Shown here: positions 11,801-47,663 of the stretch, piece by piece
How the letters are laid out: the number at the start of each line of letters is the position of its first letter
How positions within the stretch are numbered: the first letter of the stretch is position 1
NCBI RefSeq assembly: GCF_910592395.1
Contig: NC_088324.1
Coordinates: forward strand, 11,620,953-11,684,952
Reading direction: 5' to 3'
Origin: Lineus longissimus
Taxonomy: Eukaryota; Nemertea; Pilidiophora; Heteronemertea; Lineidae
DNA: 64,000 bases
Made by a program: the position numbers and the translations under genes
The notes under the pieces: model-generated
What the model was told of the DNA's origin: nothing
Databases searched by the model: none
The model's input: the letters and a program-made list of their open reading frames with translations, nothing else

Positions 11801-14800
11801 ATTTTACCTTGCGAACAGATCAGGTGTAGTGTCATCAGGGTCCTTGCTCTGTCCTTCCATCACCTCATTCAATAAACTCAATGCTTTACTGGTTTCACCC
11901 TTCTCCTTCAGTAATATTGCTTTCCTGAAAAATTTCCATATCAAACCAATCAATTAATCGATTGATGGTACCGGCTATGTTATTTTGACTGAATCTGAGT
12001 CATATGCTACTGAGTTGACCGTTCTTCTTCTTCCACTTCTTTGGCAATCAGCATCAAATTCTTAGTCCTATGGACAGTAGCCTTCAATAACCTCCACCCC
12101 AGAGTTGAATCTCAGTGTCTATCCAGTCAGGAAGAACCTATACTATTTTGACTTGATAAATGTTTTTTAGATATGAATAAGACGAAAAGTTGTTTGTTTC
12201 ACCCTGTGCACTACAAGGTAAGAAACTTGTGAAGAACATTGTTACCATAGTTACTTACCTATATTTTGCTTCAATATTGTTAACAGCAGCCATATTCAAA
12301 ATGGCCTGCTCCGCTTGCGACCATTTTCCATGATGCATTGCAGTTTCAAAAAGCATTGTCTGCTCCGCCAACATCCAGATCTTTGCATGCTGGGAAGGAT
12401 TTGGGAATCGGCGTTTGCAGCTCTCAAGGATCTCCATTGCAATGCTGGTGTGGCCCTGAAACAAGACAGGCTTGTTGAAAATCATAACAACTCATATCCT
12501 GAAAAATGAGCAACAAGACCTGGTCATTTATTCAGGCTTTGGTAATACAAATACTTTATCTATTGAAATAATTCACAATTCATCTTAAATAAAACTATCT
12601 TTTTCGTACCTCATCAATGTGTACCCTTGCAAGATTACACAACGCAATACATCCAGCCTCCCCATTTAGGTAAATCCCTGATTCCGCTGTATTCAAGTTC
12701 AGCAGCAATTGACTTGATAGAGTCGACATCAGGCGGTTCCCGTACATGTGCCACATGGCCGACTTCTGAGCATAGCTGATCGACATCAGGTCTAACTGTG
12801 AGTGTTGGCAGTTCAGAATGTCACTTTTTAGGATGAATTCAAACACACTAGCTGGAGGTACACAGTTAGCAGCACTATGCTTAGCAAGGGCTTGAATTCC
12901 AAGGGATGTTAGGTACTGCAAAATATAAGTGAATAAAAAATATCAACAAACAACAATTTTAAAGTTTGTAGTTGAACTATGGAGATACGACTCTAAAATT
13001 GACAATATCTTGACATGTAGACTTGTCAAAGATTAACTTTGTATCAAACACTATCATGATCAGGGTGATACATGTACACTGAAAGAAAAAAATCCCCTCG
13101 TAAAATAACAACTTTCACTTCGACGTGGCAGAATGCTTCAACGCTTCATGGCATGATGACAAACCCAGAAATGCTCACTTACTGGTTCACTTACAGGGAG
13201 GTGTAATTCATTAGACTTGGTAACAGCTCTCTCTAGGAGGTTGGCTGTGTTCAGTGTGTTCTGTTCACCGAGACGATGGAGCCAGCCCTGGAGAAAAGAA
13301 TATCACATAAACATTACGATGAAAGTGATGTGTATTAAGAAACAAAGGACAGGCAGTGGTGTACATTTTAAGTTCTCAGGCTGAGGGTCTTGGATTTCAG
13401 GTTTGTTTCCAGATTTATCATCCCAGGTCCAGGGATAGTAGCTGTGAATTACAGCTACAAACCAAGGTCAGGGACATCCTATATAAAAGGATTAAGAGCC
13501 GTCCATTTTGTATGACTCACCAGTGCATGCTGCAAGCAGACATTGTCGTTATATTCCTGTGCTATACTGATGGCCTCGTGAAGAGCAGCCAATGACTCTT
13601 CTCTGGAAATCAAAATGTCATCATTAGAATTCATGGGCATTGTAGGCTGAAGGCCATATGATTCAAAGACACAATTCTGCAGCCAAAACTATTAGAAAGT
13701 TCAAGTTTTTACGCATGTCATCTTCAGGTAGGCCAAGACTGAGCCAAGACTGAGCCAAGACTTACAAAGCAACAGACCATGAGAGAGCTCACCTGTGACC
13801 AAATTTGAAATGCAACGCTGCAAGATTCAAAATTGCATATCTGTAACCTTTGACACTGTCGTCCTCTTGCTTTTTATTCACAGACTCCTTCCCTGCGGGC
13901 GTAGTGAGTGTGAGGCGATCGAAATAATGATAGATGCTATGGACAGCGCCACAGAATTCATTTACCCTCAGGTTATTTAGATAGCTGAGATAGTGCTGAA
14001 AGAGAAAAACACTTCTAAGACTGATGATAACAATGTTGCCAAGGAAAAAAAATCTTGACGAAATTCAATTTTTGTTATGTCTCATCACAAGATTGGAAGT
14101 TCCTGGTACTGAGTGGTATATAATTCATTCCAATTCTCACCACTTCTGCTAACTCTGGATTGCTTCTCAAAAGATCGCCTAGTTTTTCCTGTAGCCGACG
14201 CGTTGGTAGTGTCTCCTCTTCATTATGTTGCAGCAAATGAGCCTGCTGGGATAGGAAGTATTCTGCCTGCCTTCGGGAGTGTGTCCCACTTTCACCAGTT
14301 TGACTAAAGCTGAAAGACAACAGAGCTTACAGAGCCTATCTTAAGGAGACATATGTGACAGGTCAGAGTCTAGTGGCTTTTAAATTTCCTTGAAAGTCAT
14401 TATCGATTATTCATACTGAACATAACCACCACCAGAACAGGCAAAAACTACAAAACAGCCTGACAACTACATACATACGTAGCACAATAAAGTTCATGCA
14501 TACAACAATAAAGAGCTATAAAGCTTATTCATCAGCTTTCTTAACCTGAAAATCTCTGCGCACATCAACTTACTCGGTGTCCTCAAACTTGACACTGAGA
14601 CGTTTCTGTGGAGAGAGTTTGTCCATCTGTATATCAGAGTCATCAAGTTCATTTGTCAGATCCATCACGATACTATCCTGCTCAACTGTTGAGTCAGCAT
14701 CATCTGGTGGCGGACATGTTTTATTCCATTCCTCGTAGTAGCGTCGGTACTGATGGTAGATTTTGGTCACTTGGCTGAACGATAACGTCTCAAAAGATAG

Positions 14801-17696
14801 CACCATGCGACGGATGAACAGACCTGCAGATGAAGGAGCAAAAATGTTTTAATCAAATGATTGCTCGTGTGCCATGCTGTCACAGTTTAGATTGGATGAC
14901 TGGAATGCCTTTTCCAACCAGTATCCCAGTCAAACTAAACTCCTCTTATTCTGCATTCACACTTGTCAGGAGGGATCATATTTCAAGGAGTATTACACAA
15001 TTAGGACTTGTGAGCTCACAAGTTAGACTGAATAAAACTTGAATCAACATCAACTTACCTACAACACTTGATTTATTCACTAATGTATTTGGTTCTTGAA
15101 GCAAGACATCAGACAGAAACTGGAAGAAGTCCATTATTTTTCTAATCCCCTCACTGTACATTTCCTCAAACCGGTCCACAAACAATGTGTAGAGTTCTGT
15201 GTTGACGGTCTTCTTCATGGTGTAACAAAGTTGTTTCAGTTCAGTGTCTCCAGACTAGAGAAAGAAAAAGGATTATTATATCAGTAAATTTGTTTATTCG
15301 TGGTCAAGTCAATGCACTTGTAAAACACAGACTCAGTAGAACCTCATCTAATCAGTACACCATTTAACAAAATGAATAAGATGGAGGTTTTTCAGATTAT
15401 GGAAATAGCCAATGCCAAAATGTCTTTGCATAACCAAAAGAAACGAATTAAAATGCAAGATATTTGGTCAGCATTGCTTATAAACTATGCAGTTACTTTG
15501 ACTTGTCATTTAAACCTGCAAATGTAATAGCAATCTTCACGAACCTGAAGAAGTTTCAGCATAGTGGTCATAAAGTCTCTCATCTCCTTCTCTGAAAGTT
15601 TAATATCATCCACCTCTGGTTCCTGGTTCACTAGAAAATGCCTTCCTTTCATCTTTCCCCGGACAATACAGTATTCTCGAATCATAACCAGAAGCGCCAT
15701 TTTATGGGGTGTGACATGCTCCATCAGATTCTTGCCGACTCCAAAGGAGAATAGATCAGTTGTCATGGCAAGGGTTGCTGTCGCAGTGTTAAACTTTACT
15801 TGTAATTCTCAGATCAGGATGTGGTCAAGCTTGAAGTCTGAAGGAAGACAAATAAGAAAAGCATTGCAAGGATCGGGTTGAATGCTTATTTATAATTTAT
15901 ATAGAAAAACAAATTAAATATGAATAGTTAGCCTGTCATAATTATTGCCAGTGTTAGGACACTAAAACTATAGAACCATTCGATTCGATGTTATACAGTA
16001 TATGATATAATGAGGCTTTTTATACATCACGTACAAATCCCCCAGTTTAGGCCATAGGGGCCTACCCTTGTTGATAAACAAATTCTTTGTTTTAGGTGGA
16101 AGTGTAAAATGAAATTTTCATTGCTCAGCTTGGTCGAATTTCACTTCATGGCCTCAACACAAGGCCTGTTGGAAATTGACCTAGTATCTAAATCTAAATC
16201 TAAATCGTGTTTCCCCGAGCGTCGCGTGAACCGCATCAGTGCCTATTATAGGGGGAGTGACGTAGCCTCGGAGTGCATGCTCACGCTGTGCGCTCTAAAA
16301 ACTTGGTCGGTAAAAACAATTAAAATGTAGTCGGTGCAGGATAAAAGAAAACGTTTGTCAGCCTCTAGGCGGCCATCAAGAAGGGCATGGCCTAAACTGG
16401 GGGATTAAATCTACATGGACCTGTTGATTATCAGATTAAGATTAAGATCAGGGAAAACTAGGGCTCATAAGGTAGGCTACAATACATTCTATTCTTATGT
16501 TACCAAAATTTGTACAACTGCCCAAGTGCACTGAAACAGACCAAAAATATACATGATCACATCGATGATAGCTTCTTCTGGTCTACTTGGGACCCCCAAT
16601 CAACATTGAAAACTTTGGCTAGTAAACTTGTCGAATTATTTTTGTTAGCTGCCACTGAGTATCAGTAGAAACTCTCCTCAGTAATAAACTCACAACAACG
16701 TGTACAAAATGTACGAAGAAGTAAACAGCTTCAGTATTTTCCACATTTGCCGGGACTACTAGTTATTGTCCTCACTAATAAATAGGTGGCAGCATTGCCA
16801 TTTGACCTGCAATGTACCTGAAACGTAAGAGATTTTCAGTAAGACTTACCTAACATAAGCGTACTAATGCTGTCTTTATCATACCTTTAAAGGCACTATG
16901 GCAAACTTCCATCTCCAATCACATCAAAGTATATGTTGTATCAAACCCCAAAAGGGTCTCCTAATTATCATGATCATATACAATCAAATAACAGCATATC
17001 GCCTTCTTTCCGGCGAAACCGACACTGAATTATTCATATTGTGTTCAACTGCGTTCATTTCGCAGTCAATTGATAAGTTACCAATGTATGCCTTAGAGGG
17101 GGCAGAATGGCACTGTTTAGACAAGAAGCCTCTCCGACAGCCCCAGGAATATTGGATAGAACGGCACTGTACTGGGTCCCAGTAAAGACATATGATATTG
17201 TTCTGGGACTTATGTAAGATTAGTTCTCTCCGCCAAACCCAAGACTGAAGGATTAAAATCTTGTGTTTATAGGCTAACAAATGCAAACACTTCCAAGTGA
17301 ACCCCCTACAAGAGAAGAGTGGCTCTTCTTCTCTCCGACTTTGACACCCTGAGCTGCGAACATATCAATAGATCAGCCAGCGGTCCTTGGTGTCGCCGCG
17401 TGGGTTACGTCCAGTGAAATTGTTTGCAAAGGTCAGGGAACCACGATCTGACATCCATAACCAGCGTATCCTCTTTTCATGCCAGTTACAGTCGGGTGCT
17501 ACACAACAGTCGGGATAATGGCCGCCATATGAATGGTTGTTGAATTTAAACTGTTAACTATTTTCCCACCTTGATTGTATGACTATTTCTACAATAAAAA
17601 CCCTTTGAAACCAACCCATACCTTTATCAGGAAAAGATAATGTGCCTTACCTTCTGCTGCAGCCGTTTTGATTTGATTCGGAAAATTTGAAGGCAT
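8819..17696 (-). CDS. ANAPC5: Anaphase-promoting complex subunit 5 (APC5), 15 exons
   Basis: A scaffold subunit of the APC/C ubiquitin ligase, which degrades cyclins and securin in mitosis. Coding exons in transcript order: 17696-17651, 15807-15545, 15254-15059, 14823-14574, 14303-14141, 13995-13793, 13602-13521, 13287-13195, 12915-12610, 12455-12259, 11924-11808, 11563-11416, 11175-11013, 9213-9119, 8935-8819. All are GT-AG and phase-consistent, giving 812 residues (human about 755). Family landmarks include an N-terminal VTPHKMALLVMIREY segment, LSFSQVTKIYHQY, the nearly invariant HYLSYLNNLRV followed by YAILNLAALHFKFGH (the core of the family domain), and a TPR-rich C-terminal half ending RLYHELGQG...RNKCALEFRQL. 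Exon 1 gives 15 residues starting MPSNFP. The exon-2 acceptor (AG before 15807) has a weak pyrimidine tract. An internal Met at 15766 is the fallback start. The gene is head-to-head with PRRC2. Confidence 0.93.
9333..9492 (-). mobile_element. MITE-like element, AGGTCAA family, copy 2
   Basis: Runs from AAGGTCAAAT to GGTTTGACCT in the intron between ANAPC5 exons 14 and 13. It shares CCAACACCTCCGGACCTTCC and the terminal words with copy 1, in the same orientation. The best-preserved inverted termini in the family are AGGTCAAA and TTTGACCT. Confidence 0.55.
10022..10162 (+). mobile_element. MITE-like element, AGGTCAA family, copy 3
   Basis: Runs from AGGTCAAACCATGG to ATGCTTGACTT in the ANAPC5 intron between exons 14 and 13, opposite in orientation to copies 1 and 2. 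It contains ACATATAAGGG and GTTGGTCCGGTGGTGCTGG, shared with copy 4. The internal TATCTCAATTGGCTAAGAGC resembles a tRNA A box, so tRNA ancestry is possible, but no matching B box was found. Confidence 0.5.
10581..10722 (+). mobile_element. MITE-like element, AGGTCAA family, copy 4
   Basis: Runs from AGGTTAAACCACAG to CAACACTTGACCT, about 560 bp from copy 3 in the same intron and orientation. It shares ACATATAAGAGACC and GGTCCGGAGGTGCTGGGTTATCT with copy 3. It is more diverged in the 5' half. Confidence 0.5.
16036..16406. mobile_element. MITE with 20-bp perfect terminal inverted repeats
   Basis: AATCCCCCAGTTTAGGCCAT at 16036-16055 is matched exactly by its reverse complement at 16387-16406, enclosing 371 bp in ANAPC5 intron 1. 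The interior is richer in CG than its surroundings and holds a short (TCTAAA)n run near 16188-16206. No coding capacity. I could not find a clear target-site duplication, so the superfamily is undetermined. Confidence 0.8.
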
Positions 17697-18769
17697 TTTT
17701 ACGTTTGAAATCGGAGAAAGTGTGCCCGCGATGTTCTCCGCATCTCACACACCAACCGACTGGCGTTCAAATCAACCGCGACCGATCATGACCATTTGTC
17801 GTCACGGCATCCGGGCACCTCCTTAAACCAGGCCGGCTGGCAGTAATCTGCTCAAGAGAGACCTTTGTTCTGTCAATGATCAATATGACAGGCATTGTCA
17901 AAATGTGGGATTGGCTTTAGCATACATACTTGTACATGTACACTTGCCGAGCTGTGGAAATGCATTAGGCAGGTTCCGTAAGCCAAAAGACGATGTAAAT
18001 GCATTTTGTGGACGATTTTTAAAAATCATTTCCCCAATTCCTCCTACAAATACAACCAAGTATAAAAGACGGTTCAGTTTCGTGTAAATCAATTAGCAGA
18101 TGGAGGACTTGATGACTCGATAGACATTAGGAGCGATAGGCCCAAGTCTGAGTGCCCTTTAAGGGTGTGACGAGGCCGGTCCACTGTGTCTTAGAGTAAC
18201 CAACCTAGGTTGCCATGACATGTTATATCATTCACGCATGAAAAGAACTTTGAACTTCTAGATTATTGAATTCAACATGTCACATAGGCCATTTGTGCAA
18301 AATTCAACATATCTCAATAGTTCAATGGTTGACCCTCAATTTTTTTTGGATTTTTTGTGTAGCGTAAGCAACTGTCTTTCACGGGAGAATGGTCACTGTA
18401 AGAATTATTTAGGAAGAAATGTGTAATATTTGGGGTTTTCCGTGATTGTCCGGCCCCATTGGCAATAGGTGAACAGAGCTAGGAGCAAATGCGACACTTA
18501 TGATTTATTTAAAGAAATAAAATGTCCGATTTAACATCCTGCAGAATCAGGGGAATCGGGCGTTTCCAGTGATATACGACACAAATGGGTTGTCCTCATC
18601 ACCCAATCACTTTGGAAACGGATTTTAAAGGGCACGTCATCATCGCGTACATTCGGGAAAAACTCCCTAACGAGACCTTAGCAGCCGATTCTTACACGCC
18701 ATCTGGTGACGAGTCAATTCACTAAAGTTATTTGCATAATTTATTCGCATTTCAGCTTGTCGCTTGTCG
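17697..18769. promoter_or_regulatory. Head-to-head promoter region, ANAPC5 and PRRC2
   Basis: The ANAPC5 start codon (17696, minus) and the probable PRRC2 5' exon (about 18770, plus) face each other across roughly 1.1 kb with no gene between. CpG-containing, GC-richer stretches occur near 17700-17830 and 18600-18780. No TATA box is evident. The initiation sites are inferred, not seen. Confidence 0.4.
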
Positions 18770-18899
18770 CCATTTTGGATACGCGAAAAGGAGATCAACA
18801 ATTTCCTTCAAGTTAAAAATCTGTCGCCATCCGTCCTAGGAAGACGATCTTTAAGGAATTTATTTGTTCCGAAGTTATATCCCACTCGAACGGACCGGT
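18770..18899 (+). other. Probable 5' untranslated exon of PRRC2
   Basis: The sequence ending CGGACCGGT at 18899 is followed by GTAAGTG, a strong splice donor. It lies upstream of the coding exon whose acceptor (TTCTTGCAG) is at 22364. The left boundary is a guess based on the GC-rich GTCGCCATTTTGGATACGCG segment just upstream. The intron would be about 3.5 kb. Confidence 0.45.
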
Positions 18900-21800
18900 G
18901 TAAGTGTTTAGTTTGAATTGATGATTTGTAGTATTTTCCCTTTGAAGTTGGGAAACCCTCTAATGCGTCCACTGTTATTATGCCTTCTGTGTAGATATTG
19001 GCATAGCATCAAGTGCGACACCTGAATCTGAGAGTGCTCCTGCCTGAACTGATCTAGCCCTAACTCTTTCACCATTTTTAGCACATTAACTGTGTTCATT
19101 TCTTGAGGTCTAGAGGAAAAAATCTAGTTATTTCTGAGTTGAAACAGTAGCATTTTGCTTTTTCCAGTGTCCAGCACCGGGCTGAATAAACAAATGCATC
19201 AATGCACTGCAAGCATTGTATGCAAGGATGCACGTATCTATGTATCGTTTGCACAACGCAGTGCATAGGCCTAGTGCATTGCGAGGTATTCTTACAATAC
19301 ATAGCTATGCCTTGCCTACCTCGATAGGCCTATCACTATTTCATAGCGATGAAGCACAGACAATTTCGACAAAGGCAAACCAGAGCTATGCTATGTGCCT
19401 AGGTTTGTTTGTTCGAACCCAGCAGTGGCTTCCTCCGCCGCCTAGCGCATGTGACATGTGTAACTAGCCTAAAAGGGTCTACTCAACACTTAAAAAATAT
19501 CTGTGATGAGGTGATGTAGTCAAATGAACCATTGATCATATATTGGGTGAGACAATCGGATTTACGCCATATATTATATATGTTGATGCACAGATATCGG
19601 CAATACCGCGTAGATGAAACGATGTCGTGTGGAAATGTACATTTGCATATGAAAGAACCCGGAAAAAACGCTACTACTGTGTGCAAATTTGATAAAAAGT
19701 GAACATGTATCTGCAGAATCTACCAAATCAATGTATTCTCAGTGTTCTCCCCAACAATTTTTTTGGGCCGGGTGCTGTCGCCATATTTTGACACAATTGA
19801 GAATTCACTTCAGTTCTGTCCAGGTTGGCAGCAAAATCTGTCTGGGTGCTATAACAGTAAAACCATTACCAACTCTATGAATCTGTCCGGGTGCTAACTT
19901 TTTTGTCCGGGTGCTGAAGTGGGGAAGATGATTCTGCCCGGGTGCTGCGCCTGGACAAAAAGCATAGTGGAGAACCCTGATTCTTTATGTAGCTGTAGAG
20001 TGTTTATGCACCAAATCGAAATCAACTAAGAAAAAAAGTCATATTTGGGCAGTATTGTTTTTTGCTGCTCCGAATTTTTGCTGACCAGTACATGTCATGC
20101 ATGTATGACCAAATGTGAAGGGGAACTGCCCAAAAAGAAAGCACTGGATGCCAATGAAAGGCTAGATAAAATGACTACAGAGTACATGTATTTCTTCTAG
20201 CATGCTCTTTCTCAACCCCCATCTGCAGATAAAGTGCTTCCATAAAATCATACTCGTCCTGTCACACTTATTTCTTCACTTCACACTCAACTCTAATAGT
20301 AATATTACACCATGACCAAAACATCTGTGGTCCCAATCATCACAAACATTGATTGATGGAAAGATTCAGAACTAATTCGTTGTCATACATATACATTTTG
20401 TAAGTCTCAGTACAGTATGGATTGGATCAGATATGACTTGACCGCACTTTTAAACAAAAGATGCCCATCTTTACAGATTTCAGCCCCATCCATTTTACAT
20501 TCCCATCCAAAACTGATCCATAAACTCTCGTCTGAGGTGAACTACCAATTCAACTGCCTGAAGGGATGCAGTGGACGCTTTCATAGCAACTCAACTGGGG
20601 CAGTAATGATAGCGCTAAGTTGAGAGTTGCCATGGTGATGAGATGATGGTGTTTTACAATGCTGCGCTGGGATAAATGCCTCAGTTCAACATTGGGAAAA
20701 TTGAATAACGGATGTGCTGTGGTATCTGTCGGTCGGCTTTGAAGAGACATCGAATTAGTGCTCGAATGTTTTTATTCGCAAGGAACTGCGACTTTGTTAA
20801 TTGTTGTTGTCTCAAACTAGATTGGTTCCTGATGGTGGTGCTATGCGATTGATACAGCTGTGATAGATCAAGAAAAGAGATTTCAGTTGGCTCCAACAGC
20901 TTGCTTTGCCTTCCAACAAAGATTTTCCGTCCTCAGTGATTTGGTGTGTGAATCTGTGATAACTAAGACTCAAGATTGCTTTGGTCCTCCCAAGTTTTAA
21001 ACTACAAATCTAACTTCCATTGTTCTCAATCTGTGATAGTTTCATGGTGTTGTTTATGACTTTGGTTCTACGAAAACATGGAAGCCTTCTTTAGTCTGGG
21101 ATTTCTTCTGGTATGTTTTTGATGTTGTGATGATGTGAATTCACAATTATTGAATCATTCAGCATTAAAATATACTGTGTATCACCTCTGTTTTCCGAAG
21201 AGGAAAAAAAAGAAAATCCATTGCCCCGCTCCATTCTTTGACCTAGTAGCATCGTTGGTTGCTTGCTGTGCACCGTGGACCCAATAACTGCGATAAAAAT
21301 GTGGCTGAATTGAATGTATTTTCCATTACAATCATTGATATCCTGTGTCAACAGCCTTCCTTCATGTTGTGTTTGTGGAAAATTGCCTTTGTGGTACGAT
21401 AGAATTAATGCTTGACCAGATGAGGTGAGGCAACTGTAATACAAATATGACTGATAATTTACACTGATCACATAATGTTTACCACCTGGGTCTGCCCATT
21501 ATTGTCTTTTCAGCACGAGTCACCCAGTCCTAGATTGGATGTAGCGCTTTACACCTCTGACATTGTTACAAGTTGCTGTATTTTATAGTCTGCTGTCCAT
21601 TTTCTTATCTCCACTGGCACATTCAAAAACATCTCCAGACTCAAGTGTGAAATTATAAGGCACCTCTCTGTAAGAAAACTTTTGTTAGGCCAAAAAGTAT
21701 TCTCAGTAGAGAGGTTCCAATTCCATTGAATTTCTGTATTCTTGCAACAGATGGACAGGACTCCTGTTTGTTCACAAACATCACACCATTGTCTATGCAC

Positions 21801-22364
21801 ATCCATACAGTTTTCCTGTAAAGTATAAACACTTCCTGGTAGTGGTATTGACTTGTTAAATGCAGGTGAATTTGAACATTGTGGAAGTGTATCCTTATTC
21901 ATCAATCAAGTCAATTGGTATTTGTGTGTGTCTTCATTTATCACTCTTGCCTTTATTGGAATAATGTCATTCTTATTTGCTGTCAAACATTATCGATATA
22001 TATGCACTCTTTTGACACTGAAGACTCATCACAGTGTACAGGTTGACCTTATTATTTGTTGTACACTGTAGAAGTTTTAAGTTTGTCTTAGTTGGTGCAT
22101 ACTTTGCATACTTGGTGTTGTACAACTGAATAGTTCAGTTGCTGATTTGACAATTTACAATTCATGCAATTGTAAAAATTGTACAACCTTCAAATTCACT
22201 CCGAGGAATCTGATGAATTGGAGGATAACAGTTTCTAACTTATTTCCAGAGAGATGTGACTGTGAGGAATGCTACCTGCAGTTTCTGTATTTTCCTTGTC
22301 GGATTGAGAGCTATGTTTTCATATATTATTCAAACTTCATGTTTTTTATCTTCTGTTCTTGCAG
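18900..22364 (+). other. PRRC2 5'-UTR intron
   Basis: About 3.5 kb without a recognisable gene on either strand. The only structured item I found is the inverted-repeat element at 19740-19979. The longest frames (up to 126 codons on the minus strand near 21.1-21.9 kb) lack family resemblance, splice context and protein-like composition. Confidence 0.45.
19740..19979. mobile_element. Short DNA element, CAG(T/G)GTTCTCC termini, ATTCT duplication
   Basis: Left end CAGTGTTCTCC and right end GGAGAACCCTG form an imperfect terminal inverted repeat around 240 bp. The pentamer ATTCT flanks the element on both sides (19735-19739 and 19980-19984), consistent with a target-site duplication. The interior holds five variants of a TCCGGGTGCT word, for example at the left end, near 19890, near 19907 and in the right arm. 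It is non-coding and sits in the PRRC2 5'-UTR intron. Confidence 0.65.
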
Positions 22365-22425
22365 ATTAAACGGACCGTTCACAGGGTAGGAGGAGCAAAA
22401 AACCGTCAATGACCTCTCCGGCACA

Positions 22426-46083
<23,658 letters not shown>

Positions 46084-47663
46084 ATAGAAATAAGAGTCGA
46101 TGATAATTTGGTGATCAACTTGGGATATGAATGGTTAGCAGCCTGTCTTTGTGACTTTGCGACAAACAGCCCTGAAACTTACAGATTTGAGCAATTCGAT
46201 AGGATGCTTTTAATGATTTGGCAAAGAGAACTTGTCAGGTTGAAAAACTTTTAAGATGCTGAAATGGCAGAAGTTAGAAGCCTATGTTTCTGTAAACTGA
46301 CTGGTCTCAACGTTTTTACCATGAGAAGAAAAACAAGATTTCCTGCTCAATTTTTTACCAAAACATTTTGTAATATCAGACAATTCCGACAACTTGCTGG
46401 AATTGATCTCACGATTGATGCATGAATAACCTGTATATAACCATGGAAACTCAACCTTGTCCCAAGGGCTCAGTTGTACTTGCTTTCCAGGTTGTATGAC
46501 TGTTCCTTACATGTTAAGCAAGTGACAACTTGGGACTAAGTTGAGAATTCTGATTGCATTGTGGTCTTAATCTGTCGGTTTTAAAGAATGAATATCAATT
46601 GGCATATTTTCTATGTTCTGTACTATATTGCTGTTTTATTTATTAAGAAATCTTTGCTTCGTGGTAAGTCTTAACTTTCCGAACATTTACTAATTCAGTT
46701 AAATCTGTAGGTATAGGTACTTAATTTGCTTGTGTATGACACAGTATGGCATCTGACATAACATGTACCCAGTGATAATAATCTCATCACTGAGTCAGTA
46801 TGTATATACTTCAGCCCAAAAAAATTATTTATTATTTTGCCTGATCATGAAGGTTGTGTTTCCTTTGACGCAGCCAAGCAGGTAGTGGCATGTCACACAT
46901 AGGCCTATTACAGGGACAAATTAGGCGTTTTGTACTTGTTCCCCTGAGCCACCTAAATTGTGTCTACATAGTATATTCATCTGCAGTAAACTGTCCAGGA
47001 GTGAAGGAAAAAAACTGTCATCTTTTAGCCCCCTAAGCTGTGTAGGCTTTTTGCTGGATGAGCAGTGTTACATTTGATAGCTTACTGCCGATTGCCTCCG
47101 CTTGGCTTCCTAGTAAGTTGCCTTATATGCTTTTAAAAATTAGGCTGCGCTATTGTGCTTCTAAAGCACTCCCATAAGTTTGTCATTTACATGTAGGCTT
47201 AGTTGGTGACCTAAACTCGGCAGAATCATTGTTTTTTTTGCATTGTACAATGTAAATACAATTTGACTAGCATCGAAAAATTTTGTGTACGATGTAGCTT
47301 TGTGGTGAAGTACATGTAGGGACATTTCTATCTATAGATATAGGACCTAGTCGCATGACATTTTAATGGATTGTACGCAAGTAGTTGTGGGTGATTTAAC
47401 CGTGCTGCTGTTGCCTTGGTCATTTCAATGTAATGCACCACATATCAAAGGAGCTGAAGTTGGGTTGTTTCAGGACAGCGTGACAATACATAGTATATGT
47501 GCTCCTCTTGTCAAGTTTTCTGGAAAACCTGATCGTGAGTTGTACATGGGGTATAATTCAGGATGGAATGAAGATGAAAATATTCGGATTGGAGGAAACT
47601 GAAGTCTTTAAGAGCTATTGCATTGAAGTGAAACTTGGTAACATTTTACACTGCTTCAATAAA
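46084..47663 (+). terminator. PRRC2 3' untranslated region with candidate poly(A) signal at 47658
   Basis: After the TAG at 46081-46083 the sequence becomes AT-rich with no coding signal. AATAAA at 47658-47663 is the first good signal I found and would give a 3' UTR of about 1.6 kb. A second, at about 48475, is an alternative. Confidence 0.4.
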
